DNA from: Glycine soja
Lineage: Eukaryota > Streptophyta > Magnoliopsida > Fabales > Fabaceae
Length of the DNA stretch: 64,000 nt
Direction of reading: 5' to 3'
NCBI RefSeq assembly: GCF_004193775.1
Contig: NC_041005.1
Coordinates: forward strand, 7,442,501 to 7,506,500
Shown: piece by piece, positions 11,097 through 24,500 of the stretch
Layout: the number at the start of each line of letters is the position of its first letter
Position numbering within the stretch: the stretch's first letter is position 1
The notes under the pieces: model-generated
Told to the model about the DNA's origin: nothing
The model's database searches: none
What the model saw: the letters and a program-made list of their open reading frames with translations, nothing else
Program-made: the position numbers and the translations under genes

Positions 11097-13609
11097 TAAC
11101 ATTCACCCAAAGACTATAAACGAAAATTAATTAACAATCAAAATGGCAAGAGACTGCAAATAAATTAATAGTAATTTATGTGTAAATAACAAAATTTTAA
11201 TTTCAAATGAAAAGAAAACTCAATGAAGAAGTAATTTTAACAAAATTTATTACTAAAATTCATAATAAGTAAAGTTATTAAAGATATAAAATTCTTTGAA
11301 ATTAGTAATAGATAGAAGAGTGCTTAGTCAACCTCGTTTGCCTAAGGCCTCACATGAAAAGAAAAGATGAAGTTAATAATAGATAGAAGAGTGCTCAATA
11401 TGAATTCTGAAAATTTCACTTATTTTGACGGGATCCTAAATTTAGTTTTGAAATATTATAATTATATTATTTAAATTCGTCAAATTTGAACAGAATAAAT
11501 TCTTGAGTATTCAAAGGCAGTGCTTCTGTAAAATGTATTTTAGTTTTTATCAAAAATTACCTTATATTTACAAATGCAGGGTTAAATTTTATTGATTTTT
11601 TTTCCGTCATGGATTAAAAACTCAAGATGACTTGTGTGTCCTAACCCACCAGTTATTTTACTATGATTTTATGTATTTATTCCTTAAAAAATCATAATAA
11701 TAAGTTCAACTTATCACCCATACTAGGCCTATGTCATCTCCAACAGTGATTCTTGGAAGGAGATCTTAATCTTAATTTCAAGATTCGATCTTTCTAAGAT
11801 TTACTATTGGAGTTAACAGCCAAATCTTCACGTAGAGATCTGGTTCTTCCACAAGAACCACCAAAATCCGTATTGCTTCCAAAAAAAAAAAATTGTTTGT
11901 CTCTTTGCCCAACAGACCCGTGGATAGCAACTACCATGAAGGGAAAAAATGGAAGGCAAGGGAGGAGAGGAGATGAACAACAAAACCTATAAAAATAAAA
12001 TAAAAAAAGGACAAATTTGGATTGATGAGTACCAAATCTGCCTCTGCATGTTGTTGATGAGAATAGAGATGGTGGTCGCAAAGCAGAGGTAGGAGAGGGT
12101 GAGGGTGGGGTTTTGGGGTGGAGGTAGATGAGGATGGTGAGGTTCGTGGAGGGAGCAGATGGTGGTGATGGAGTTCACGAAGGGAGAAATGGTGGGGGTG
12201 GGTGGTGTGGTGAAGTGTGAGGGGTGGAGGAGTGTGAGAGAAAGCAAAATAGGAGAACTGGAGGAATAGTGAGGGTTTAAAAAAATAATTTAATATCTCA
12301 AAATTATATTTTATTATTAGAGTAAAAAAATTTACAAAATCAATATAACACACCATGCAATCTATCAAAAAGATGATTAAAATCTTAAATTAAGATCTCT
12401 TATTGAAGATTCCCTTTGACAATTGCCTCATTTACCTAAGCTCTCTCCCATGATTCTGTTTATTCTACATAGGAGATGGCACCAATCATGGAAATCTTTT
12501 TTGGGAAATGAAAGAAAAAATTCATGTAACTTTTACTTCTCTCCAATAATTGAAAGAATTTAGAGGGAAAATAGTTGAATTTAAGACATTTTGAAGGAAA
12601 TGTTTTTTCTCAAATATTTGATTTGAGGGAACCAAATAACAACTTTACAAGAATAAGAATAATTTATTTTTTTCATCCAACTTCAATGACTAAAATATTC
12701 TTATTCTTTAAAAGATACAAAATAAATTATTTTATAAAATCCTTCCCCCCTTGTAAACCAAACAAATAGCTATTTACCTATTCGCCGTTAAAAATTGTTA
12801 CTTTCCGTCTCAGAAAAAGAAAAAGAAAATAGTTACTTTCCCCCTTCTTCTCTTCTCAATTAATTTTTGATTAAGCATTAATGTTTAATCAAAATCTCAT
12901 CCATCGGTTCCCTCCTCTCAATGGAACCAAACAACTTTTAATTATCTCAGAAGATTTCCCTTTTACCTTCCCTTGTGTTGAGCATCCTAATTTCTACCAC
13001 AAACCAATGGAACGGAAAAATTGAATAGACATGCGCGAGCTTATATAGATCGTTATAGTTAATACGCAAAGCAAGGTGTTCCTGACTTGTTCGACATATT
13101 CTCTGCTGCTGAGATAATGGTAACCAAAATATAGAACACGAAAGAAATATCAAGATAAAAAGATGTACTTTGACGAAAATCTGCTTTAGATTCCTACTGT
13201 CAAGAATTTATGCCATATATACAGCAAAGAACGGTCAGTACATTTGAAATCCTTAAACTTATCCAACATGGTCATATCAACATCCATTGCGGGGCGAATA
13301 CAAATCCTTCAAATTGCAGACTTGACCCCTTCGGTCATCAAGCTACCCAGCTATAGAACTTCAGGATTTGAAACAACATTTTGTTACTTTGGAAGGACAG
13401 CAGAAAGTTCCCGCACAACAAAATACTAACAGTTTTTCTGTACAGGTCGAAGTTCACGAAACATTAAGTCTTTATAGTTGATGTTATTATCACTAATGCT
13501 TTCTAAGATACTTTCCAACAGCCATAGTTTTGAGCTTCATACTGAGAGGCGAACGGGCTTACGTTATGAGAGGCACATAAATCAAAGGGCTGGAAAGAGT
13601 TACTTTAGC
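11097..13609. other. Intergenic region between the exonuclease-KH gene and ITPK
   Basis: No gene is recognised. It holds a 0.7-kb inverted-repeat element (listed separately) and otherwise AT-rich DNA. The last few hundred bases (about 13150-13609) are less AT-rich and probably include the ITPK 3' untranslated region. Confidence 0.5.
11731..12424. mobile_element. Inverted-repeat DNA transposon remnant, Harbinger/Tourist-like ends
   Basis: The left end (CATCTCCAACAGTGATTC, then GGAGATCTTAATCTTAAT) is matched in inverted orientation by the right end (CAAAGGGAATCTTCAAT, then AGAGATCTTAAT), giving degenerate terminal repeats of roughly 45 bases. Ends starting with CATCTCCAA are common among plant Harbinger-type MITEs. 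The middle (about 12000-12250) is strongly purine-biased on the plus strand and gives long but low-complexity frames on the minus strand, which I do not regard as a gene. Confidence 0.5.
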
Positions 13610-16600
13610 CTATTTTTTCTTGTAATTCCCCTGCCCCAGGCTCAACAGGAAGTCTGTAAATATGTGTTCATATTCTGGCATTTTGCCATACCCTGCAACA
13701 ATTTTAAAACCAATACAGAAGTTTTAAACGAAAGTCATACAAAATTAGATGAACTATTAATATTTTTAATACCAATTTCAAAGGCAACTGTTAATATTCT
13801 CACAAGATTGAAGACTTAACATTGTGTTAACAAGTAAAAGAAAGTCATACAAATACCAGATAGGAAGGTGAAAGATTTTTTTTTTTTTTTTTTTGAGATG
13901 ATGATGGGAAGGTGAGAGGATTATATGTCAACTCAAAGTAGAATATCAAAAGAAATTTTTATAAACGAACTCTTCTGACATATACTCTTGTCAACACAGG
14001 TGAAATCTCATTGGGCATACCAAATAACCTGGCATACTCTCTATTAGTGTGATATGGGATTTAAGTAAACAAGATCTTCAATATATCGTCTTACCAGGGA
14101 AGTAGTTTATGTCAATGACGTAAAAGTGATCTCTTGTTCCATACTCACGGATAATATCCAGGTTGAATAGGCGAAGACCCTAGAAATAAGAATATGACAA
14201 AGAAGCATAATTATAGTCCTTGTATCAATAACATGACACCTTGAACCAAAGAATGAGCTAGTTACCAATCGCCATCGAAGCTCCTTAGCCAGTTTCTCTA
14301 GTAAAGGTCTTGGAGGAAGCTCTGCAAGGAGAAAAATGATGAAGAAAATGAGGAGACTAAAAGACAGTGAATCATGAAGGACTGACAAACAGCAGAAGAA
14401 CCCATACTGCAAACCCTTTCTATAACCATCCATAAGTGAATGCACTAATAACCTAATCAGTTGAGCTTACATTTCCAATTGTCAAAGTTGGATCACCACC
14501 CACCAACCCATATATTATAGGCAGGACAAAATAGAGATTTGTTTAAAATTGAAATATATAGTCAAACAAGTTATGAAATAGCAATTTGTTTAAAATAGAT
14601 TGACACAAAATGATAGTATGAGAACTATGACAAGAAACTAAAAGTGTTTTTGAATTAATGAGATTATCAACCCAGGAGAACCAACCAGGAACTAGTTTTT
14701 CTTATGTTTGTGAATGGCAGGGACAGGACCTGGTTTCTAAGGATGCTATTTTCCCCTTCCCGAGGGGGGAGAATGAGAAAACCTGTTTTAAGTTTGAAAA
14801 AGTAAAGGTCTATAGAAAGCTTTTGGTCAGGAATACAAACTTACCGGCAACAGTAGGATCCAGATCTGCATCATCCGCAGAAGCTGCAGCACAAGAAACC
14901 CTTGGAAAGCGATATATACCAGCATCTTTGGAGAGTTCCCAGTTGCTAACATCAGGTAACGAAAACCGCCTTACAACCTTTATAGCATCACCAACTATAT
15001 AAACCTTGAAGAGAACACCTCCTACGCCAGAAATAAAATAGCATGTGTATCATGATTGGCTCCTAGACATTTAAGAGTAAAAAATGTATAAATAGGCAGC
15101 AATTGCTTACCATGGTTGACAAACTCCTGGAGCACAAGAGGAGGTTCAAGATTTTGAAGGGAAAAATGCTCATAAGCAAGGGATAATTCATGGGACTTTG
15201 CACTTCCATCGGCAACTAGTGGCTTTGCAACTAAAATGATTTTGAAGTTGCAAACATAAGAAGGAAAGTTCAAATTAAGCATTACCAAATTAAGTAATCT
15301 GATCAGACACAAAATAAGATGGGATTACCATGCCTATTTTCATAAGTTCTAATGACTTTGCCTCAAAAACACAACCCTCGTAACAATAAATGTCCATGCG
15401 TCCATGCTCTGAGAAATCGCATAACCGCAGCATCTAAAAGTAGTTGAAAAACCAACATATACATACCAAGGGGTAAAGTCAAGCCAGCTTTGTTGACCAA
15501 CTCTGGGATGGCTAATGCGTCTCTCTTGATAACTAATTGCCGAGGAACACCAACAGTGCCTGCATGGATAATTAATATGATAAAATTCATTAGCTATTAA
15601 TAACTCAACATGGTTGAACGTACAGCATCACTGAGTAGTAACTTATAATCAAGGTGGAGAGCCAAAAATTACCATAGGAATCAGAAAGGTTCATATCCGC
15701 AACAGCCTGAAGCATATACTGCCGGTTGCGTAAATGTTGTATGGCATCTGGAGGATCCAGAACAGTAACTTCCGGATGTGACAGCCTATAATCCTAAAAT
15801 ATATACAGGAGTTAGAAACTAAGAAAAAGAGGTTACCAGTTCTCTGGATATTATAAAATTACATAGAATAAACTGCAAATAAATCCAAGCAGGATCCAAA
15901 ATTGCTTTTCTCCTAAAGAATAACACACTGCAATAAAATCTGAGTATAGAACATAGAGGGCATCTTGTTTCCACTCTCATTCATAGAATCATGAATTTTA
16001 ATATATAATCATGAAATAGTGACTTAAGCAAATTACTAAGAAGACCTAACAGAATGAATTTATAACTTTTAATTTGACTAAGATATCAGGGAAATGGGTC
16101 CCCATCTATATTGTAAATAGGAAAGTACCAATTCATACAAGTCCCACAACAACTACTCTGTAAACTATGGGTTGAATTTTAAGCATAAATGATATTTGAA
16201 CCAAAATAGAAAGCATATCATCCAGAAAATCAAGCTTTGAGGAAAATGATAAAAGACCTACTTGCAACAAATCAGTAAAGTTAAAATGTTAATGCAAAAC
16301 TCTTGCATCTGTCAGCTTTTCTAATATAAGAGTTTTCTATATTGCAGGTATACTTCTCAAAATTCCAACATAAAAGACAAAGATCAAAATACAGAATCAT
16401 TTAATTAGTAACGAGAGCACAGCAGGAAAAGTAGCTATTATTCAGGTAATTATTATGGAAGATTGTCGTTTCTTTCAATCAGATGCAGAACTTGCTATAA
16501 ACTCATATAATTAGTAGTAGACTTGTAGACACAATATTTTGGAGGGTACAGCAAATCTGTGTTTACAGTACAGTTGAGGAGTATTATCATAGATCGGGAA

Positions 16601-18258
16601 GCATTATTATCAAATGAAATGCATGAGATAGTCACCACAATTTATGTCCATTGATCAGAAAAGTTAGAGTAGTAACTTGCAAAGTTAGGTCACTATAATT
16701 CCTATATCCCGTTAAGAAGTACAGCAAACACTACAGCATAAAAGATTGCAATATAAGAAGCTAAGAACGCAACTAATAAAGTGGTAAGTCATCTTTCTCT
16801 TATAACCAGCCACAAGTCTATCCTTGCACCCAGGAGAAATGAACCTACTTAATCGAGTTCAAAAGGAAAAATCTTTTGAAGAGATTTGCCAAATAAAACC
16901 TGACAAAATCAGCTAGAAGGCCATGAAAGTAGTAACATCCTCCCTTGCAGGAACCTTGAGGCCTCGACCTCAACTACTGTTTAATGAGAGATAGGAATAA
17001 TCACTCTGCAAATTATGCCAGGCAGCAAGTTAAAAAAGCTAGTCGTTGACCAGCCTTTCCAATGTTTTCTTTTTTTTTCATCCCAGTTAGAATCAAAAGC
17101 ATAGACACAACACAAGCAGCAAGCATATAATTATTATGATTGGATTGATCAACACACTAAAAACACGTGCTGAAAAAGGGGTGGGTGGGTGGACCAACCT
17201 CAAGAGCCTGGCGCCACTCTTTCCCTGATAACTGCATTTTCCAAGAAAAAAAATGGAAGAATCAGTCGCAATTAAACAGAACAAGTATCATTAGAGCATG
17301 TGACATGGAACTGCAAACAGTTAACACAATATATTGAATGATTTATGAGTTAACAGTGGGTAACAAGCAGTATTGAAGTAATTTTGAGAGAGAGAACGAG
17401 GAAACTCAGGGCAGCGGAAATTATAACCTTATGCAAGACAATATCAAAAGGACCTTGATCTGAAAGAGGCCTATTATGGTCAATAGCCACGAATAGTATT
17501 CCCTTGTTCCTGCACGAAAATTCGTAAAAATTGAACTCAGTAACAAACCGAGTACCGGAACACGGTCACAGTTACAAAGTAAAATGACAACTCAACATTA
17601 TTGAACCATAAAATCAGGGACGACACTAGAAAACAAAGAAGGTATTCAGAATTTGTGAGGCTGTAAGGCAAATCAACGTTTCCATCAACAAAACTTTTAT
17701 GTTTATCAGAAAGAGCACGGGTTCCTATAATTCCCGAAAAAACAAGAACAAAAATGGTAAAATATCTTCCCATTCTCAACACAGATTCTCTGAGTATCAC
17801 ATATATTTTCTTTCGCTTTCTCGCCAGCCTAATGAAAACGACGCGTGTTGGAAGAACCTCGTTAATTGAAATTGAAAATTGAAAACAACCATACATGAAA
17901 ATTCTCTCGTCCAAATAGAAACGATCTCGGTTAATTATTATTTTTCTTCGAAAAAGAAATTAAGATCGGAACAAGATATGATGAATTTAATTTAATTAGC
18001 GGTTTTGGTTTGCGATTATGAAAGGAATGGCGTGTTGAATTACCTAGCTAAACCTTCAAGCTTAGGCTGCAAAAAGCTCTTAATCTTTTTAGTGGTAAGA
18101 GCGTAACCAACCACAACGACTCTCTTGGGCGAAGAAAAGCCCGCATTCACGACGGGACACCAATGATTTTGGGCCACGGTTACATCATTCTCTATCATCA
18201 CTTCCTCTTTCTCACAAACGTCATCGTTTTTACACGGCAAGTCCTCCCTCAACCTCAT
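13610..18258 (-). CDS. ITPK: Inositol-tetrakisphosphate 1-kinase (inositol 1,3,4-trisphosphate 5/6-kinase), 10 exons, 354 aa
   Basis: Exons (minus): 18258-18044, 17509-17428, 17231-17199, 15793-15673, 15559-15467, 15230-15111, 15021-14845, 14321-14266, 14179-14095, 13692-13610. Every junction is GT..AG and keeps frame; the CDS totals 1065 bases. The protein phosphorylates inositol tris- and tetrakisphosphates on the route to phytate, in the cytosol. Diagnostic blocks are [19 protein letters not shown] near the N-terminus, [17 protein letters not shown], the ATP-grasp strand [51 protein letters not shown], and the metal-binding [15 protein letters not shown] (Asp322, Asn324). Length suits plant ITPKs of the ITPK2/3 group. 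The ATG at 18256-18258 is the start; an upstream in-frame GTG is only five codons away and is not needed. The leader carries a telomere-like motif and a TATA box lies upstream. The paralogue number cannot be assigned here. Confidence 0.95.
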
Positions 18259-18278
18259 ACTCTCTCGCCTCACCGAAA

Positions 18279-18302
18279 ACCTAACCCTAACCCTAACCCT
18301 AG
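18279..18302 (-). promoter_or_regulatory. Telomere-like GGGTTA repeat (telo-box type) in the ITPK leader
   Basis: On the minus strand three GGGTTA units in a row lie about 20-45 bases before the ITPK ATG. Short interstitial telomere motifs (telo-boxes, AAACCCTA) are common near transcription starts of plant genes for translation and growth functions. Any regulatory effect here is inferred from position. Confidence 0.6.
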
Positions 18303-18463
18303 CGAGCCTAAAGTTTAAAGAGAAAGAAGAAGGCGAAATCGGTGTTGTCTAAGGGGAGATTCGAAACGAAAAGGGGGGAAATGCTTGGCTGAGAAAGAAG
18401 AGAGATTTGGAATTGCAGAGAGACTGGGAGTGAACATGAAAAGAAGAGGGACCGCAACGGGGG

Positions 18464-18471
18464 TATATATA
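18464..18471 (-). promoter_or_regulatory. TATA box of ITPK
   Basis: CTATATATACCCC on the minus strand stands alone in a GC-richer stretch about 205 bases before the ATG. This predicts a start near 18435 and a leader of roughly 175 bases that includes the telomere-like motif. A TGAG-type microsatellite (GTGAGTGAGTGAG) follows further upstream near 18606-18625. Confidence 0.65.
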
Positions 18472-18499
18472 GAGAGAGGGATTGTGTGATGCTGAGCAG

Positions 18500-21010
18500 T
18501 AGAAAACTGAAGATAGTACTAACGATGTTGAAATGAAATTTTGATCATTCCACGCGTTAGAATCACGCTGCGCTTCTTGTGTTATGGCCTGTGGGGCTGA
18601 CCCTGTGAGTGAGTGAGTGAGTGAGAATTATTATTGCACTTTATCCGGACTCTATTGTTTTTATTTCTATCCACTTTAATTTAGCTTATATTTATTGAAG
18701 TTTAAATTTTTTAATCAACTATATTCAGTTTTAAGAGTTGAATTTTACTTTATTTGAAATAATTTAGTATGCACGGGTAAATTTTCAGGAACAAATTTTT
18801 TTATTATATAAAAAATTAAATCAATAATTTAATTATTTTTTTATAATATTGAAAAAAAATTAAAATCAATTCAAATGTTCATGATATAGGACTTATTTGT
18901 TAATAGTAAGAAAAAAGAGCTATCAAAAAATTAAAAAATAATAAAAGATAATTGAATATCATCAATATTTAATACAACTATAAAATTAAGTATGACAATA
19001 TTATTCTCCTGAAGTCAAAGAAGTTTATATAAATAAATTAGCATTGTTTTGAAGTCGAATCGGATTAACCGGTTTGATCGAAAGAACACAGGGCATGTTT
19101 CCCATTTAATTTTTTTCCAAAAATTGATGGGTCTTTAAATTGGCTCAAAACCATTGAATCGGTCGAAAATTGGTGGGTTAACCAATTTCGCTTAAAACTT
19201 TAAAAAAAACTTTCGAAACAACGGGATTTTGATTTTTTAAAAAAGTATTATAACTTATGACATTTTAAGTAAAATTTATTTTTTATTATTATTAATTTTT
19301 ATACACATCATGATTTTTTTCAATACTAGGATATTGTATTAAAATGTTTAAAAAATATTTTTATTAAAATGGATTCGATTCCATTCATCAGTTCACCCCG
19401 AGTACTTCTACCGATTTTAAGAACATTATAAATCAAGGTACATAACAAAATCTAAATGAAATAATAACTAAAATTTTATCAAAAATAAATTATACATTAT
19501 TTCATTGTAATCACTTTTATGAAGATCCTTAATTTAACATTTTATAAAAAAAAAAAGGAAAACAAAATTAAGGGAATGAATGGAAAAATATAATTTTAAT
19601 AACACATACTCAAACGATTAGAAGTTAGTAAAAAATCATATTCACGTTAATTTGTGTTAAAATTGTTAATTGTATTAGTTTTTTATTGTAATATATTAAT
19701 AATATATATAGTTATTTTAATCTTTTTCTATAACATATGCGTACTTGTTAATTTATTTAAGATTTAACTATATTATCTGACATACAAATATAAGTCTATA
19801 ACTTATTTAAAAACAATTTACCAGTTAATTTATTTACATGTTTAATACAAAAATCTTGATAAAATTTTATGTATTAAAAAATAATTAAAACCTTTTTTCC
19901 AGTAAAAAAAAAAATTCAAACCTTAAAAAAGGACTTGCCTTAACTAAATAGCCCTATACATTACCAAACTTATGTTGCACCGGAAACTTCAAATCAATCT
20001 CACAAACTAAAATATATACTAGTATTTTTAAAGAATAAAAATTATAGTTTTTAAGATTGTAAGTATCTATTACTCCATACTTTTTTATATAACTAAGAGC
20101 AATTAAAACATTAATTTTTTTATAAGTATTGTCCTCAAACCAGATAATTGTCGGTCCTTTTTTATTATAAAAAAGCAATTTAACTTCTTTGAAACGAGAA
20201 TGCGTATTTATGAGGATAAAGTAATTACATTTTACAGTTTTTGATTAAAAAATAATTGTCTAACGTTTTTAACAACTTTATTATTTATAATTAAATATAC
20301 ATAAATTTTAATTAACAACAATAACTAGTTTTGATTACCCCTTGTACTTTAGAGGACTTGAATAAATAAATAAAGCACACTCCTTTCAATGAATCAATGA
20401 AGAATATATATATATATATATATAAACTTAGCACATTGGTTAGAATGTCAACGTCAGAATATTTTGACAGTGTAAATATTTTTTATATTATTATTTAGTC
20501 ATAAGTAATTAATAATAATTAGATTTTGTAATGATTATTTTAAAAGTTATGTTTGAAGAATTTTTTAATTTAATTAATTGATTACTTGTTTTTTTTTACA
20601 TTAATAAAAATAAAAAAATAAACTCTCAAATAGTTTTAAAAAATCCCAATTATAATTAAATAATAAAAAATATATACTATATAATATTATAAGTGTGTAT
20701 ATCATTATTTCAAGAATGATCACTAAAAAAGAAGATAGGCCAAAACCATGGGAGATTCCCATTATTATCTATCCAGAAAAGCACGAGCATAAGCATATTA
20801 ATCCGTAACGGAATGTTCCGCACCAAAATTAGTTGATTTCAGAAAGTTTTTAAATTGTTAGTTTTTCTTTATTCATCGAATTTCTCTGTACATGCAGCAA
20901 ATCATAAGAATAAATGCAATAGTAACTTAGTAAGAAGTGTCTGGTTGCGATAAAGATACGTGATTCAATAATTAAATTAAGGATAGATGTTATTTTTGTT
21001 TTATTTTGTT
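18500..21010. other. AT-rich gene-free DNA upstream of ITPK
   Basis: About the first 150 bases are ITPK promoter. At 19040-19430 there are phrases of the kind seen in degenerate hAT-like repeats (CGGATTAACCGG and GAATCGGTCGAAAATTGG), without clear ends. A short TA microsatellite lies at about 20405-20423. No coding similarity was seen. Confidence 0.5.
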
Positions 21011-21013
21011 ACA

Positions 21014-21570
21014 TTAAGTTTTAAAAATTTATTTTGATTTTTTATATTTTCAATTTATATTTTTGAAATTTTTATTTTTATCATTTCTTCGTTGACAAAT
21101 ATTAGTATGTCGTTAATTTTAAATTAATTAATTTAAAATAATAACATGTAAGACGCTGGTGTTTTTTTAAAATGGATTCAACTATTTACTTTTCTAATCT
21201 TCATCATCGTCTTCTGCAAATACATTTTACTCAAATTTATTGTCTCATTAACATTGCCGTCATCATCAACAAATTAATCAGATTTACAATATTCATCCAT
21301 CAAACAACACTATTGTATCATCCCATAATCACATCGCGATCTAGCACCAACATAGATCATAAAGATTAGGTCCCAATAATAAAGAAAAGCTTAATATCTA
21401 ATGTTGTGATAATGATTTTGGATCTTATTTCGATTTTTAGTTGCACTATTTTAAATTAATTATTTAAAAATTAATAGACCACTAATATTTACTAACGAAA
21501 ATTAAAAGAAAAGAATACATTAAAACTTAAAAAGATATAAGGAATCAAAATAAATTTTTTAAAACTTAAT
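21014..21570. mobile_element. Foldback (inverted-repeat) element with about 140-bp arms
   Basis: The left arm starts TTAAGTTTTAAAAATTTATT near 21014. It is matched in reverse complement by the stretch ending at 21570, and the similarity continues inward through a GTTGACAAATATTAGT / GTTAGTAAATATTAGT block. The spacer is about 280 bases and non-coding. The family is not assigned. Confidence 0.6.
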
Positions 21571-24500
21571 ATATTTAAATAAAAAAAATACTAAAATATA
21601 ATAAACTAAATTTAACCTTAAATAAAAAAAAAAAGATACATGGTTTAATATTTGAATGAGAGAACATTACTTTAGAAATGGGTTTTTTTTTAAGTTTTAA
21701 TTATCGCATGAAGACTAACGGATGTTAGAGAGGAAATGGAACTACTCTATATTTTATCTATTAAAGTATTTTTTTTTCTCTTTTTTGATAATAAAAACAA
21801 GAAATAGAAAAAAAAATCTATTTACCTTGCAACTTGCAAGCCTAAAAGATTTGAAGTATAAATTTCATATAGAAAGAATAGTACTATAACTTTATCCCTT
21901 TCAATTTACTTACTTGTAACAAATTCGAGTATTAAATAAGCATCCATATCAAATAACCAAAGAAAAAGTTTTGTTATCTTTAATAATTATGTCTACCTAG
22001 AACAAAATTTACTTGTATTATAATATATATATTTGATTAAAAAAACATGTGAATGGAATTGAAATTATTAATTTTCAGTATAATATGACTCAAATAAAAA
22101 AGTTTAGTCATTAAGACCGGCTTAGTAGTAAAAAGTTTGAGTAATTAAGTTATTATTATTTGGTTAAAATGTATTTTTTTTCTTTTTAATTTTTATCTGA
22201 TTTTGATTTCCTATTTTTCCCTTAATTTTGGCTTAGTAGTACAATTTTGACCAAATTTTTAATTTTGCATATATTAATTTATGTATTTGTTATATTTTAA
22301 TTAATTAAACTATTTTTATGGTGCTTAAAATAAATGTTAGATCTAGAATTCAATTAAACCAAAAGAAATAAATTAAAACATGCAAAATTAATTATTAGAC
22401 CAAAATACAATTTTTCTAAAATAAAATACCAAAATCACAGAAAATTTAGGGAAAAGATGATGGTGCCCTAGTTCAATATTGGAAAAGTCTTGGGACTCAA
22501 AAAAATATTCACAGACGTACTTACGTTTATCCCACTAAAAAAACATACAATTGAGTAGGCATTATATTTTCGTTATGTTACTGGTTAAAGTATATTAATT
22601 ATAATATTAATAATAATAGAATAAATGACATAAATTATGTAATGATTAAAATAAATGTTGTAGTATAAAAAATATTTTTAAAATAAACATATCATCAATA
22701 TCTTGAAGTATGTTGTTAAAATAATAAAATAAATATTGTAAACAGCCTAATAGTTAAATAGCTAGTGTATTATATAAGTATCTACAAATAATAAAAAAAA
22801 AAAACCTCATTGTAAACAAGTGGGAGAATATAAAAAAAATGAATAATAAAACTCTACCTATGTAAAAAAATTCGAAGAAAAATTAATAATTTCTATAGAA
22901 TAAAAGAAAAAGAAAATATAAAAAAATTAAAAATTAGTGTTTTAAAGAAGTATTTGAAAAAGAGTGTCAAAAAGAATTGCAAACTACTACTAAAAGAAAT
23001 AGTGACTCAATATTCGCAATTCATATGTTAACATTTTTTTTGTTTTTGAGATTTTGAGTATCTTTTATGGGATATAAATTCAGTGGCGGGCAGACCTAGG
23101 GTGCTCCGCGGGTGTGCACTTACCTCTCTTATTTTTTAAAATTCATTAAATTTGTAAATAAAATTTTATATTTTTATATTATTTTATTTATATTTATATA
23201 ATTAAACCCACTGATTTTATTTTTTATATTTTGTACCCACTAATTTAGGATCTTGATCCATCACGGGATATAATGTTATTTGAATCATAAATGATTATTA
23301 TGGATAATAAACTGTTATTTTGAATAATCAACATAACTTTATGTGTAAAACTAAAACGTGAATTTTTTAATTAAGTTAAAACAATCTGATATGAATTTAT
23401 GTATACGCTTGATCAAGTTAATACTTCACTGTGTACATTTATCACACAGTGAGAACTTTTATGTAAAATTATACTATTTTTTGTCTACATTATGTGAAAT
23501 TATATCAAGTAAAATATATTAATATCATATTAAAAATTAATTATATACTAACTAAATAAAATGAATAAAGTTTAACAAAACTACTTACGAAAATGAAAAA
23601 TACAAATATGTGTTGTCAATTTTTTTATTTATTGTTTTTTAGTTTATGATTGACTATAAAAGATTTGTGATAAGTTCCACATAAAAAGAATTGTAGTATT
23701 ACTGTAAAGCAATTTTTAATAGATAGATTTTTCTAAAAGATTGATAGCACACAGTATGGAGCTAAGTGCATAATATAATAAATGAAATCAAAATAGATAT
23801 TTTTATGTACGGACACAAAAGTTGTAGTGTTTCTCAATGGCCATCGCAATCGTATACAAAATGACCCTGCATCTAAATTTTCGTTGTTTGTTTGTGGTGG
23901 ACCGTAGATAAGAACTTGAATAAAGAATAGTTAATTTGTTACAAAAACCACCTATATTATATAATGAATGATTAAAAATATTAAAAAAAGACATTGGCCA
24001 TTGCATAAAGAAACCTTAAAAAAAAAAAAGAGGACCATACTACTGGTAAAGAGAATCGCTATTTTCTAAGGAGAAGATTCTAAAGCTCCTGCTGAAGGAG
24101 TGTGGCCATTTGCAAACATGAAGCACGTACGCGACGAACCACAAATCATAAATACTCAAAAAGGTTATATATGCATGCTTACCCCAACAGGATAAGCACT
24201 CCCTTATAGATTATTATATACGAGCATTATGCAAGTATATACTATATATATATTATCTTCAGCAATTTTGTAATATTGTGTTTTTAGTTAGTTAATTATA
24301 ATAATATAATGTGTCTGTTGCCTTTGAAAATAAATAAATAAATTATAATGTGTCTATCCGTAAACACATAACAAAGGCAACTCTTGGAGGATTTCATATT
24401 CATAATTTGCACAGTTGGCAGATCCTAGTCAAATATTGTAAGCTACTACCTAATAACTATAGAATAGAAATGGAATAATAATAGAAGCGAAAAGCTCAGA

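Noticed and set aside
11931..12368. Several overlapping minus-strand open frames rich in His, Pro, Ser and Leu
   Set aside because: They arise from a purine-biased low-complexity stretch inside an inverted-repeat element and match no protein family.
13478..13819. 113-codon plus-strand frame over the last ITPK exon
   Set aside because: Antisense shadow of the ITPK 3' end.
18259..18273. Upstream GTG start for ITPK
   Set aside because: Plant nuclear genes use ATG, and the ATG at 18258 gives a normal ITPK length.
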